From Micromussa lordhowensis (lineage: Eukaryota > Cnidaria > Anthozoa > Scleractinia > Lobophylliidae): DNA of 64,000 bases. The notes under the pieces were generated by a model. The model did not search any database. It saw nothing but the letters and a program-made list of their open reading frames with translations, and was not told the origin of the DNA. The stretch lies in assembly GCA_964020085.1 (NCBI GenBank), contig OZ026600.1, forward strand, positions 5,292,861 through 5,356,860, given 5' to 3'. A program made the position numbers and the translations under genes. This document shows, piece by piece, positions 1 through 16,679 of this stretch. The number at the start of each line of letters is the position of its first letter. Position 1 is the stretch's first letter.

Positions 1-481
1 TGAGATTTATCTGAAGGTATGATGGTTCTGTGTTTATGTGTAAGTTTAGCATATCACTGTTTCTTATATATTATTTTCTGTACGTTTACAAGAGCCGACC
101 ACAGGTCTTGCTAAAGCGTTATAAGCTTAAGCTTACATATATGAGCTTAGTTAACCTAAATTTTATATATTTTGGGGTTTTCATAATGTTTCTCGCAGCT
201 TTTTTGTATTTACTCTTGGGTTTCAAAATTTATCTAAGCATGCAAAATTGACCAAAGCTGTTGTGCCATATTACATAACATGTAAGCGTTGAACTCGGTA
301 CTCAGCTTTCGTGAGCATCACCACACATTGTAAGGAGAGCTACACTCAAAAAAATACTTGTCCAAATTACGTTTGTAGTGTATGTCTATCCAACAAAGTG
401 AGCCAACAGAAAAAAAACTGTATATATAGCGATGTTTCTCGTTACGTCACCAATTGTTATTATTGTGCCAACCAGGCCCCA

Positions 482-494
482 GTTGTTCAAAAGC

Positions 495-529
<35 letters not shown>

Positions 530-566
530 GCGGATGAGTGTTAACAAAACAAACCACGCTATCCTC

Positions 567-603
<37 letters not shown>

Positions 604-614
604 TTTCAAACAAC
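482..614. mobile_element. Inverted-repeat MITE (GGATAACGCTATCC family)
   Basis: The left arm (from 482) and the reverse complement of the right arm (ending at 614) share about 45 nearly identical bases, beginning GTTGTTxxAAAgxTGG and continuing GATAACGCTATCCACC. A short unmatched centre lies around 535-555. Two inverted arms with almost no interior are typical of a non-autonomous DNA transposon. No coding potential is seen. A short reading frame running through it is an artefact of the repeat. Confidence 0.8.
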
Positions 615-3600
615 CCCAGCCTGAGGTTTATTGGCTGTTGAAACAATGCATGCTATTGTTCAGTGGCTGGCAAATTTGAATATCAACAGAAATATGACGT
701 CAATGTCTGTAAACAAGAAAATTAAAATATTGCAATAAGCCTGCAATGAGCTACAGCTATACTGTGTAAGGTAAATTTTGTCATAACTTGTCATTTAGAA
801 CCCATTGAAATCGTTTTTGTTTGCCGAAATGAAGTACACATAGTTTAGCGAAGATATCAGTGAAATCATGAGCACTGTTAATGCAATAGTCGTGCGGATA
901 TAATGGTTGGCAAAAGGCGACAACAACAAGGGAAGTATATGAAGATCAAGAGTTCTTCAATCAACTATTGCTTCACTTGTATTCAAGAAACTTGGCCAAA
1001 ACACTAATTTTGATGTGCTCTTTCCAGTTGCCCAGTTATTTTTCGATCAAGTAAAAATTAAAAGCGGCAAATGACGTTATCATGGACTGTTTACATCACA
1101 GCATGTTATGATAGTAAATCTGTTGTTTCAGAGTTGTCTTGTTGAGCACCTTAGCAGATTTTGATGGTTTACGTAGAATAATATAAGAATTCTTCACTGT
1201 AAAAGTTTGAAGGAAATTTGAATGCTGACACATACTGAAAATCATGTCAGAAATTCAACCCCAAGTGAAGGCTTCACTTGCTTGAAAGCTCTTTCCACCA
1301 AACACATGAGCTCACATGTTTGGGTGATTTTTTTGATATTTTGCTATGTCTATTATGTAAATAAATATTTATTTCCCATTGTGAGTAGTGTTTTTAAGCT
1401 ATGTTATTTACCATTCACATATATTGCACCATGAGATGTAATGGAAGGGCACTGGACTCCGGACTGAGAAGTGCTCAAATCACTCAATACCATTCAAGTG
1501 CTCAAATATTTGACAAAAACTCAAGTTCAAATGTCATGTTTTGCTCTTCAAATGTCAAATATTCAAATGTTTCTCTCAGACAAGGGTGATTGTTATCCTC
1601 CAAAAGTTTCGCGATATCTGTCTCTTAAGATGAGAAAACCTAGCCATTGTACCTGTTGTTTGGGCTGAGCAAAGCTGTCACTTGTCAACTTAACTTTCGC
1701 GCTCTTTAGCCAAAGGTGCGCACTGCGCCCGGTATAATCTGCTGATATAATTGGATAGCAGATTATACTATAATCATGCTTGTCCACAAAATCACATGAA
1801 TTCTCAAATTAAGCAGGGGGCTCTTGGCCAATCAGAATGCTGATAGTGAGTACAATGTATAATAATAACAATAATTGTGCTGTCTTAAATTATTTCAATG
1901 GCTTCACACAATGCAATTCTGATATTAATTTTGGCCAGAACAACAATCTTTATTCACAATGAGGCAGAGACAAGTCAAATATCCCAGAAACACTGAACAG
2001 TAATCTGCACAGCAGAATACCAGTAACTTTGATGAGATGAAACTTGACCTGTGACTTACCAGAGCATTTAACAAACTCACAAAAACTTGCGCTGTTTGGA
2101 TAATCCTGTAATGTCGAAAATAGACATACATACATAGATTTTATTAACATGTCAAAGGTTTTGGCAAAGAGGAAACACCCCTCTACTAATTGAGATAAAC
2201 TATTAAAAACTTAGCTAAGAAGAAAAAGAAGAGATGGAAAAACCTAACAATAGGAAAGGAAAACTCATTCTGTTAAGAATAACAAGGAATGCAATTTGAG
2301 CAATTGTCGTCTTTTACCATGTATGTATGTAAAGGCTTGCTTTGGCAGCATGACGTCCAGCTGTTAATCCATCTCCATGATCTTATTCTTGGCAGAATAA
2401 CAGGCAAGCAGATGTAAACAGTTCAAAGATGTAAGCTTTCTTTGTATCTAATCATATTATAAACTTTAATAAAGCAAATTATACCAAAGTAGCTTTGGTT
2501 AAGGACAGAAAAACTTGACTGTAATCCATAGCAGTCAAACCACTTCTCTGTGTGTTTGTGCCAGCCATGGTGTGAAAGTTTGAAAAGTAAAATTCATGAA
2601 GACCTGGCTGAGTGATTGATTGATGGATGGGAGCAAATGAGCAGGAAATTATAATTTGAGCTGTACTTTTTAAGAGACCTTCGTAGTGTAATTTACTGGG
2701 GTTTTCATTTTTATTTGGAACATGGCCATTCTTGTAAAAATAGCACTGTTAATGTACAATAGCAGAAGTGTTATGACAAAGGTGAATTCTAAAAATAGTA
2801 ATATAACTATTTATTTGAGGTACATTTACCTTGCTCATACTGTATGAGTAGCAGCAAAACACTTTCAGCCCAGGTTCATTAAACTTAGAAAGTGGAGTTA
2901 CATGTCAGAAGGTGTAAGTTGTGGTTCAATTTTTCTCTTGGTTCAATTTAGTTTTTCCTTCTTTCTGGTGTTACTACGACAGTGCTTTCAGTAAGATTAG
3001 AAGTAGGTGGCCACTTCAGAAGAGCACCCTCCAGAGTAATATGAGAAGCCCAGGAGAATTTCTCTCTGGAGAATTTTTAAAAGTTAAATATACCCACCGA
3101 CTTTCAACAGAATACCTGCCGGAGCTCTCAGCCTCTGGCGGTTGCCGGGTCCTATTGAAAGCACTGCTGCGGAACTATTATAATGACACTGGTGAAGTTA
3201 TTGATGACATCATTTTTGGCTTTTTCAATGATGGTTGTTTGTCAAAACAGTCAGTCGATCTATATAATGAAAAGGAAATTACAATTGTAGATATGAGTAT
3301 TGTTTTCTCATATCAAAAACAGTATTTTCCTCATTTGCTGCGCTTGTTTATAAAATATACCCACTCGGAAATAAAATTAGTTTGGTTTTCCCGAGAATCT
3401 TGGTGTTTCCTGAGATGATATTGAGGGAAACAAAACTAACTGTTTTTTTAAGGGACCAGTGATTAAGTGTTTTGTTATATACAAGGCAGGATGAAGTCAA
3501 TGAATGTAACGTCTGGCTAGTAGGAGAGGGAGAAACAATTACACAATAGTTGCAGGTTGGGGTGAGATTTAGCCATTGCTGCATGACAATAAATCAGCCT

Positions 3601-4160
3601 ACATGTATAAGAGCACACATTAGATTCAACTAAACTTCAGCTATATAACAATAATAACATTATTTACATCCAAAAAATTATATACTGTAATCCTTCCCTT
3701 CTAGTGGTTGTTGCAGTACCAAGCAGTGTCATACCACAAATTAAAAAGGCATAATAACCCATTGTTTTTCATATCACCATTCCAGGCAACTGTTTACAAC
3801 AGATTGTCCATGATCAGAGGAATTGTGTAGGTGCAATAGGTACAATGTATTGGCCAGATACAAAATCATTTCAAGTTAACTCTTAATTTGTAGGGTAGGG
3901 TTGCCTTTTACCTGACAACTTACACAATAACAACAACATTTATTTGCACTGCACTATATGTTACACTCCGCCAGGCTCTATTTTCTACAGTAGGAATAGA
4001 CTTTACTTTGCTGTTGCTGTCATAAAGCAGTTGAACCCTGCCGATTCGAACTCCTACTGGAAACTTAAAATAGTTCAAAACAGCAGGAGCTCAAAATAGT
4101 CAATTGTCAATGACTGAAGGGAAAATCCTCCAGCCATTGCACAATGGCTGATAGTTAGTA
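615..4160. other. Gene-poor intergenic stretch with repeat debris
   Basis: I see no convincing gene here. The DNA is AT-rich. It contains a small hairpin at about 1731-1767, CAAATGTCA-like short repeats at about 1490-1575, and an open frame on the + strand at 2921-3418 (165 residues). That frame matches no family I recognise. The DNA around 3360-3480 looks like a dispersed repeat, so the frame is more likely repeat-derived than a gene. Confidence 0.4.
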
Positions 4161-4229
4161 CATTAGTGTACAAGCAGATCTCTACTATCATCATTATTAC
4201 CATAATACCTGTACTGGCAGTTATTGATA

Positions 4230-4331
4230 TAGTGATTGGCTAGTTCTGTGAGTGGGCAAGATGGACTGAATCCTGCACTGCGATTTTTGACTACCCAAGC
4301 AGGGAACATGTATGGGTTATTGACCAAGTGT

Positions 4332-4364
<33 letters not shown>

Positions 4365-4830
4365 TTTTTTGCATGTTTATGGACTGAGATGGAGTCAAGG
4401 TCCATAAACACTCAAAAAAAGAACGAGGCCAATATCAAGTCATCTTGACTGAACAAGCTTGGTCAATAAAGGATTTATTATATGGCTTTTGGGGAAATTT
4501 TTCTTGCGGGACAAGGCGGGTAGTCCCGAGCGGGCAAGATGGCTCCATCTTGCCCGCTCGGGTAGCCAATCGCAGCGCAGGATTTGATTCATCTTGCCCA
4601 CTCGCGAAGCTAGCCATATAATAAGACACTATCTTGCCCACTTTGGACTACCCGCTGTGTCCTGCAAGAAACTAGTGTTCTTTTTCTATATAATAAATCT
4701 TCTATTGACCAACCTTGTTCTGTCAGGCTGGCTGGATGTTGGCTTCGCTCTTTTTCTGTTTTTGCGCGTTTATGGTCCTCAACTTCAGCTCGGTGCATAA
4801 ACACGCAAAAAAAGAACCAATAACCCATAT
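4230..4830 (+). repeat. Dispersed structured repeat, copy 1
   Basis: This block holds several internal palindromes, such as GAGCGGGCAAGATGG facing its complement at about 4535-4562, and paired TTTATGGxCC/GGTCCATAAAC arms at 4375-4412. The same element occurs at 54147-54392 on the opposite strand. The two copies align from the GGGTTATTGACCAAGTG end to the CCATATAATA end. This copy has roughly 100 bases, at about 4400-4500, that the second copy lacks. Several short open frames on both strands here come from the repeat and are not genes. It lies just upstream of the 5118-6842 coding exon. Confidence 0.75.
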
Positions 4831-5117
4831 TTATTTTAGAACTACACTGAACCTAACTTGTTAACCTAACTTATGAAGCCCCTGGGTACGTATTATATCA
4901 TAAGTTGTTTTTGCATCTTAGACTTGGAGTAAGGGGTTAGCTTTCATTCATTATAAGGAGGGAAGGGTGAGGCGGGGAACAGTTTTGTACCTTTTTGTGT
5001 CCAATGCTCATTGACATTGAGTTATTGGTTATATATTTTACATGTTATCTAAGTTCGTATTATTATTTTTTCTTTACAGAAAAGAATTCAGAAGACATTC
5101 TGCTGGACTTGACAAGA

Positions 5118-6842
5118 ATGCACACAGCAATTAGGCCTACAATCCAAATGAGGGTCCTGTCCATGTTTTCAAGATTGCATTTCTGGCGGCATTGTCGTCG
5201 TCCAACTCATGTGTTTCCTTCATGCACATTTAAAGAGTTCAGAACCTTGTCCCACACCTCGTTCTCAGTACCCAAGATTCTAAAACAAAGTGATCCAAGA
5301 GAATTTGGCGGCTACTTTATAAGACCATCAGTTGTCTACTTTTCTTCTCAACCGCGCCCATCTTTAGATGATATTAAAATCAACAAGGTAATATTGTCAC
5401 TCGAAACAGTCAAAGAACACTTTGAGTTGTTTGAGAGTATCAAGAATTCAGCCAGCATTGTGAACAGAGTGACCATGCTTCATAGCATTGCCAAGATCAC
5501 CGGAAGAGATGGAAATCAGAGGCGAGCTTTGGAACAAGAGAAAGGCAAGTCAAGACAAGCGTTAAACAGCGCATACCTGACATTGCTGGACAGTATCTCC
5601 AAAGACATCGCCAAATGTAAGCCCTGGGATCTTGCAAATGTGATCTGGGCTTTGGGAAAAGTTAAAGAGAAGGATCACGAGCTAGTTCAAGTTTGTGAGA
5701 GAGTGATTCTGTCTCGTGATATCACCGCCTTTGACAATGTAAATATTACCCAGATTGCGAGTGGATGCATAAACCTGGACTTGACAGCTACAGAAATATC
5801 TTCGACGTTGCAAGAATCCATTCGTAACGGTCAGTTGAAAATTGCTAATTTTGACAATCAGTTGCTTTCGTCCATGTTGATGTTGTTTGCCAAGTCAGAT
5901 GGCAGTACTGTTGAACTGTTTGACATTTTCTTGCAAGAAATTCTATCAAGAGACTTCTTGTTGATGAGCAGCAGTGATTTGGCTCTCTTTGTGTGGTCCT
6001 TTGCAAAGAAGGAGTTGAAGGCAGACACGTCGTTTGACAAAGTGGAAGAAGAAATTCTGAGACGAGGAACAGCTAACTTGAAGAAGCGCGATTTACTTCA
6101 GATACTGTGGGCGTTTAGCAGGTCTAAGAAAGGAAGCAAGCAGCTTTTCAATACTCTGGACAATGACCTTGTCGTCAAAAGAGAAGAAGGATTCAACAAC
6201 GCTGAACTGTTGCAAATTGTTGGGTCGTTTGCTCGGAGAAATATAGCAAATGCCAAAGGATTTGATCTTGTTAAGGACGAGGTTTTTAACCGCGGTGTCT
6301 GCAGGTTTCAGTTTCATGAGCTTGTCCTTATCCTTCATTCGTTTGTGTCAGCTCGAAGGCATGACAACAAGTTAGTTAAAGAAATCGAAAGCGAGTTGCT
6401 GTCAAGAGATGTCAAACAATTTTGCAATGGTCATTTATGTCAAGTTGCTTGGTCTCTTGGAAGAGCAAGGACGTCGGACAGTCAGATGTTTAACGTGATC
6501 GAAGCAGAGGTTTTTCAACGTGGTTTGCACCAGTTTTCAAGGATACAAAAGTTCATGCTTCTGCGAGGATATATTGAAGCCAAGAGGGGGAGTAGTAAGT
6601 TCTACGAAAGTATGCAGTCGTCTTTGGTAACAAACGATTTTTCGGATTTAACAGCGAGAGACATTTATGACTTTGCTTGGTGTTTTTCTGAGGCTGGAGT
6701 TAATACCGGGCCATTATTCGAAGCCTTAGAAAAGGAAATTTTAAACAAAGGAAATATCGTTTTTAGTAATCTGCAGATTTCTTCTATAAAGAAGAGTTTT
6801 CAAAAAGTTGGAAAGGGAACCAAGGAACTTTTTAAATTGTAA
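5118..6842 (+). CDS. Mitochondrial helical-repeat protein (FASTK/OPR-like)
   Basis: The coding exon encodes 574 residues. The open frame reaches back to 4995, but TTTCTTTACAG ending near 5080 is a good splice acceptor, so the upstream part is intron. I chose the ATG at 5118, just inside the exon. The N-terminus (residues 1-80) is rich in Arg, Ser and Phe and nearly free of acids, as in a mitochondrial targeting peptide. From about residue 165 to the end runs a tandem array of roughly 37-residue helical repeats. Typical motifs are LxxVIWALGK, LxLFVWSFAK, LLQILWAFSR and CQVAWSLGRA, each followed by an amphipathic helix ending ExEILSRD or EEILRRG. This pattern is known from FASTK-family and octotricopeptide (OPR) organelle RNA-binding proteins. 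No C-terminal RAP domain is seen, unlike most FASTK members. Inferred role: mitochondrial RNA processing or stability. Upstream 5' exons were not located. Confidence 0.8.
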   Translation: MHTAIRPTIQMRVLSMFSRLHFWRHCRRPTHVFPSCTFKEFRTLSHTSFSVPKILKQSDPREFGGYFIRPSVVYFSSQPRPSLDDIKINKVILSLETVKEHFELFESIKNSASIVNRVTMLHSIAKITGRDGNQRRALEQEKGKSRQALNSAYLTLLDSISKDIAKCKPWDLANVIWALGKVKEKDHELVQVCERVILSRDITAFDNVNITQIASGCINLDLTATEISSTLQESIRNGQLKIANFDNQLLSSMLMLFAKSDGSTVELFDIFLQEILSRDFLLMSSSDLALFVWSFAKKELKADTSFDKVEEEILRRGTANLKKRDLLQILWAFSRSKKGSKQLFNTLDNDLVVKREEGFNNAELLQIVGSFARRNIANAKGFDLVKDEVFNRGVCRFQFHELVLILHSFVSARRHDNKLVKEIESELLSRDVKQFCNGHLCQVAWSLGRARTSDSQMFNVIEAEVFQRGLHQFSRIQKFMLLRGYIEAKRGSSKFYESMQSSLVTNDFSDLTARDIYDFAWCFSEAGVNTGPLFEALEKEILNKGNIVFSNLQISSIKKSFQKVGKGTKELFKL

Positions 6843-8160
6843 TTATTGTGGACAGTAATTAGTTTTTTTTTATTTCCAAGAGACTGTGTCACGGCCGAGT
6901 TTAAGATACAATTACTAGCTATGTAACTTAATGTTAGCGAAGAAATTACTTCTACGGATTGAAATGACAAAAGCATGCCTTCATTATAAACAAATATGTC
7001 CGCAGAGCTCTATAATTAAAGGGTGACAAGAAAAAGAGATTGACTATGAGAACTGTTCTTATTTTATGAGCGGGGAAGATGAACCAAATTAAGTCATAAC
7101 CTGACTAGGGGCCAGATTCACGATGTCCTTTTAGATTAGATGACACGTATTACTTGGGATGCATCTTAACTTAGGAAGGCTGCCTACTGCGTCCAAAAGG
7201 AACGCTATGAGCGGCCCATGTGGTAGCCTGTGTTCACACTTGGTACCCAAGTGCTGCCTGGGCACCGGCACAAAACAGTGTTGCGTTCAGACACTGGTTA
7301 CTCCAAGTACCCAAGTACCATTTAGTGCCCGGTACAAGGTCCAGGCCATGTACCTGGGCACGGGCACTGTGCTCGGATGCTGGCGTGAGCACTTGGAAAG
7401 GATGTGTTCACATAAGAGCCCAGCGATAATTGCCCCCGCAGGGTTTTGGCCCAGAGGCCAAAACCCGAGGAGGTATTAATAGGACCCCCCGCGTATAAAG
7501 AATGTCAAATATTGGTGTAGTATCGGTAGTATGCGAATCGAGCCCGATTTGAAGAAACTAGGCGCGCACGGCGGTCCCGGTTAATTTTTCAGTAAGCTCG
7601 CAAGGCAACTCTGGGTAATTCTTGCAGCCACGAGGACGAGGAGAGGTATCGCGTACGCGACTTGATTTGTTAGACACAAATCGGCAACGGGGTCGACAGA
7701 CTCGATCCAAACACCACATGTATAAAGTAAACAGATCAGAAACACAAATCAAAACTCAAAACCCACTCAAAGAAACAACAAGAAAATGTATCCGAAGCGA
7801 CTGAGTTTTCCTTTTGTTATCTCAAGGATCAGAAGTTAGTAAAGGATTTATAAACGGTGTCGTTTCAATGATTATTACATAATTCTTGCAGCCACGTGCA
7901 CGAGCGTAGTCGCGTTGGTTCGCTCTGACACGAGCACGAATAACTTTTTAAATCTATCATCACTTACTTGAAATCAAAGAGATTTTTGTTCATTTTGTGT
8001 GATTCGAAGGATTACAACGAGAGAAAAAGGTCAGGTCAGCCTGTTATTTTAACGATTCTGGGGAGATTTTGTAATAAAAGTTGTACAGTTCGTTACATAA
8101 TAAACGTGATATCTAAAGCGGGGGCAGATGTAGTGAGAACTATTACTAGTCGTACATAGC
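6843..8160. other. Downstream flank and unassigned repeats
   Basis: This is the 3' flank of the helical-repeat gene. At 7222-7412 there is a segment rich in GGTACCCAAGTGC-like words, probably repeat-derived. The phrase TTCTTGCAGCCACG occurs twice (about 7619 and 7886) ahead of GC-rich text, which suggests a local duplication. No gene is supported. Confidence 0.35.
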
Positions 8161-8560
8161 GTTACCATCATCATCATCATCAATCTTTATTTATACACAA
8201 AATCGTATCATTTTACATGGTCTTCCTAGGAATCATGTTTAAAACTAGACTAAAATACTCAAAGGAACTATTGACTATAATGTTAAAAATACAAAAACTT
8301 ACATTATGAATAATAAGAGTTACAATGGTTCATGGTGTAAAAAATCTATCCCACGTTACCACGTGGCACCAAAAATAGCTGAACAATTGCCATCACTTTT
8401 GTTAAGGCTCGGGATGAATTCAATGTTTTCTATTGATTGCGAACATTTCGTATGAAATTAATAATCTCTTGATCAGTGTTATGAAAGTGATGCATGGAGG
8501 ACTATTTTGAGCGACTCCTAGTCGACCTTGGGTACCAGATCCCTCTACAAGATACAATTT
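8161..8560 (-). mobile_element. Possible retroelement 3' end with (ATC)n tail
   Basis: An ATC microsatellite (about 8167-8181) directly precedes AATCTTTATTTATA. Read on the minus strand this is TATAAATAAAGATT followed by (GAT)n, the usual look of a LINE or SINE 3' end with a microsatellite tail. The body on the minus strand shows no recognisable protein. This is a tentative call from the tail alone. Confidence 0.3.
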
Positions 8561-8828
8561 AAAAAAAGTTCAATAAGCAAAGAAAACGCTAGCACTGGGC
8601 TAGCGCCTATTTAAAGGTTGTCACTGAGGAATTAATTTGTAATTATTGGAGGAGTTGATTGCACCACATATTGTGACAACACTTGGAGTACATTACATTA
8701 CATTACATACGATTACATACGAATTGTAATAAATGAATTGATAAGAGAACGAAAGAATAAATAGATAACAAACAATAAAGCAAATAGCCAGGCAACACAG
8801 TGTGTGGCAATTACTGAAGGGGTGTACA

Positions 8829-9133
8829 GCCTTGAAAGAAAGAAAGAACTGAGGAGGAACAAATCAACATCCAGACTAGAAGGCGCAAGTGGGGTTGGAT
8901 TGGGCACACCCTAAGAAAACCAATCAGCAATATTACCAGGCATCAACTGCGATGGAACCCAGAAAGAGAAGTCAAGGTCGTCCTAGAAACAGCTGGACTG
9001 AGGAGAACGGTGGACAATGAGGCGTCATATGTAGGCTACACTTCGGAATGAGATCAAAAAGTTGGCCCAAAACAGAAGGAGATGGCGGGCAGTTTCCACG
9101 GACCTATGCTCCACAGGGGAGTGAAAGGGAATA
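8829..9133 (+). pseudogene. RTE-type LINE, C-terminal fragment (broken)
   Basis: On the + strand from about 8885 the DNA reads WGWIGHTLRKPISNITRHQL followed by RWNPERE. After one or more frameshifts it reads EIKKLAQNRRRWRAV then CSTGE and a stop near 9123. This is the conserved C-terminal tail of RTE-clade LINE endonuclease/reverse-transcriptase proteins, as found in many invertebrates. The copy is strongly 5'-truncated and carries frame breaks, so it is dead. Confidence 0.75.
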
Positions 9134-9355
9134 AGCTAAGCTGTATAGCCTTGGACAAAGTAGTTATGTAAAGACTACACATACGTAAATCAGGGTTTCT
9201 TTTTTATTTGAACTGGAGGATTCTCATATGATCAACCTTTGGCACTGTCCAGCCTCGCCTTGATGTCGAGGCTGGCGACTATGGCGGTATCTTTTCTCTT
9301 ACTCACCTCCCCATTCCACTTCGTGTCTGCTACTTTTCTACTTGCACGGAGGTCG

Positions 9356-9369
9356 GTTTCCATGGTAAC
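9356..9369. promoter_or_regulatory. Orphan X-box-like palindrome (RFX type)
   Basis: GTTTCCATGGTAAC fits the spaced palindrome bound by RFX factors (GTNRCC-N0-3-RGYAAC) with one half-site deviation. No gene start was found close by, so it may be fortuitous or belong to an undetected first exon. Confidence 0.3.
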
Positions 9370-10046
9370 CGTCCGTGCACCCCTAAAAATCGGTGCGATT
9401 CGTTGTTGCAACCGGTCAAACTTCAGCCGTCGAACAAGCGAAGAAGGTGTTCGCAGCTAGGCGCAATTTCGACTTTTTTCAGGCCGCTAGATTACGAGTA
9501 GTTCCAGTTTCACTTAGTCGTAGGATTTCGCTCGGCCACTTGTTTCTTCCTCGAGAGTTTTTTTTTTGCGTTCACGCTCGACGGACTAAGAGAAAGAGGA
9601 ACGACCCGTAATCTATCATGCCGCTAACAATAACTGGGACAGATCCCACCTTTTGGGCGTTTTCCATTCAACTAAAAGTTTCAAAACGGTGACAAGCAGT
9701 ACCAATACAAATGGTAAGGAAATTTCCAGGGAGAGTTTTTAGAAAATCCGGAAATTAATTGTTGAATTTCCAAAAAGCAAACCATTCAACCGAAAATTCC
9801 TCTAATTCCAAGAGGAAAATAAATCGCGGCAGAAATTCCCAGTAAGAAATTTCCGAAAATTTGGGTATACCTCTTGAGGTTGTCCTCTTTCCCGGAAATC
9901 CTCAAAATGCTGCTTCATTCGCTACTAGAATAACTAGATTTAAACAAACTCTTCGGTCCCTTTTAGGTTATCATTCCACCTTTAACACCGCATAAGTCGA
10001 TTAGCTCCTTTTCCAAAACCCACCCACCCCGCCTCCACAATACGCA

Positions 10047-10466
10047 CTTAAGGCAGGGGTAAACATGAATAGGCGTGAAATTTGAAGTGATATAAAAAAG
10101 AAAATTGTTAGGATTAAGATGGGTTGGAAACACTACCAGACAGTTGACCCTCGCAAAAGAGAGCCCCTTGGTTGCTAGGGGACTGTTTGGTGTCCGTCTA
10201 CTAATTCTTCACTTCAAATTTCAATTTTACAAATCCATCAAATCTTCAACATTTCATATTTTCCTCAATTTAACCTATCCTTTGAGAAAAAATACCTCTT
10301 TCCCAAAATTCTCAAAAATCACCCAAAAATTTACACGAAACTGCCAAACAGTGGTTAATGACATAAGCAGAGAGATTTAGTGTCGCTTGAAACGTGACCG
10401 AGATATTGGCAGAAAGGCCGTGTTAAGCGACCTCAAAACAGCTTTCACGTTTACCCCCGCCTTAAG
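10047..10466. mobile_element. MITE with CTTAAGGC-GGGGGTAAAC ends
   Basis: The left end starts CTTAAGGCAGGGGTAAACAT, and the reverse complement of the right end is CTTAAGGCGGGGGTAAACGT, a terminal inverted repeat of about 25 bases. An inner hairpin (GTCGCTT facing AAGCGAC) lies near 10381-10430. The interior is non-coding and AT-rich. An open frame at 10105-10380 is not credible as a gene. Confidence 0.75.
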
Positions 10467-11079
10467 CTTGGTGCTTGCAACCGGCCTATTATTTTTTTAG
10501 AAACCGATTCCCCTGCTACATTTCTCAGTTTCCGCGCCCCTTCTTGGAAATTTCCAATCAGAATACAGTAAGTTCTTATCATACACTGACAGACCACACT
10601 GAACATGAGGTGTTAAACATTCAATGACAAGAGTTCCTTACACACACTCTGCTCACTGTCTGTAGCTGAAGTTGTCGTTTTTCACTCATTTGTCTAGACG
10701 TGTCCGGTCTAAGTTCCGGTGGAGAAACGAGGACCTCTTTCCCGAACAACAGCTTGTAATCTAGCCTATCATTTATCTTTAACCACGGGAGAATTTGAAT
10801 TTGAAAAGCTAAAAAGATACCCCCGGTATCAAAATTTGATCACCCTTCCCCTTCCACTTCACTGGATCATTTCGAAGGAGAACCCTACATAATCAGAAAA
10901 TAGTCTGCCATTTCCATCTATTTTGGTAATTGGTGACCGCTCCATTGGAGAACCCGCTACATCCAAATAAAAATTATGCACCATCAAAACTCATTATCGA
11001 TATGCAGAGATTTGTTTTAATTTTTTTATTTTATTTGTTTATATTTTTTTTTTTGGAGTGAAGAGTAGAGTTCCTTAAG

Positions 11080-11518
11080 GCTGGTTTTCACTAGCGACGG
11101 AGTCGGAGTCGGAGTCGTAATCAGAAGCGTAGAGTGATACGATCAAGTGAAAATCAAACCGACGGAGTCGGAAGCAGATCACTGATTCCGCTTATGACTC
11201 CGTCGCTTACGATCAAGTGAAAACTGAATTGTCGGAGTCGGAAGCGGAAGCGGAAGAATAAACCAATCACAACGCTCGATTCCGGGCCTTGTGATTTGTT
11301 GGTTCTTCCGCTTCTGCTTCCGACTCCGACAGTCCAGTTTTCACTAGATCGTAAGCGACGGAGTCGTAAACGGAATCGGAAGAAATGGAAACGTTCTGAT
11401 TCTTCCGACTCCGATTCCGTCGAGCTTATGACTCCGCTTACGACTCCGATTTTCGGTTTTCACTAGGTCATAAGCACTCTTATGACTCCGACTACGACTC
11501 CGACTAGTGAAAACCAGC
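11080..11518. mobile_element. GGAGTCGG inverted-repeat element upstream of RPS27A
   Basis: The ends are GCTGGTTTTCACTAG in inverted orientation (11080 and 11518). The interior is built from many direct and inverted copies of GGAGTCGGA and TTATGACTCCG words, and the phrase GATCxAGTGAAAA recurs internally as well as at the ends. It is a foldback-type element with subterminal repeats. It ends about 60-70 bases before the pyrimidine-rich start region of RPS27A. Confidence 0.75.
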
Positions 11519-11580
11519 ATTCACGACGAACATATTGGTCAGCGGAGGGAACCCCTGATTCAAAAGAGTAGGCCACCCCT

Positions 11581-11600
11581 GATCGTTCTCTTTCTCGTGG
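11581..11600 (+). promoter_or_regulatory. Pyrimidine-rich TOP-like start region of RPS27A
   Basis: A run of pyrimidines (TTCTCTTTCTC) lies about 150 bases before the RPS27A start codon. Ribosomal protein mRNAs in animals begin with a 5' terminal oligopyrimidine tract that ties their translation to growth signalling. The transcription start is inferred to be here. A 5'UTR intron ending at the CAACAG near 11725 is possible but not certain. Confidence 0.4.
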
Positions 11601-11745
11601 TCCTCCGCCATCTTGTAAAAGGTTCGAATTTTATTGATAGTTTTGAGCTTTTACCATACCACAGTCGCAAATTTCAGTGAGAGAAACTTAGCATGACTGA
11701 GCTTTGAGCACTTTTGTACTCAACAGGAAGTTTTCAAGCGGAGCC

Positions 11746-16654
<4,909 letters not shown>

Positions 16655-16660
16655 ATGTCG

Positions 16661-16666
16661 AATAAA
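16661..16666 (+). terminator. Poly(A) signal of RPS27A
   Basis: AATAAA begins seven bases after the TAG stop of RPS27A. A second overlapping ATAAA follows. The very short 3'UTR is usual for ribosomal protein genes. Confidence 0.8.
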
Positions 16667-16679
16667 ATAAACTCTTGAA

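Noticed and set aside
2921..3418. 165-residue open frame on the + strand
   Set aside because: No family motif, odd composition, and the 3' part runs into repeat-like DNA. Kept only as a note in the intergenic entry.
7159..7479. 106-residue frame rich in Cys and Gly
   Set aside because: It follows repeated GGTACCCAAGTGC words, and two overlapping frames are equally open, as expected of repeat DNA.
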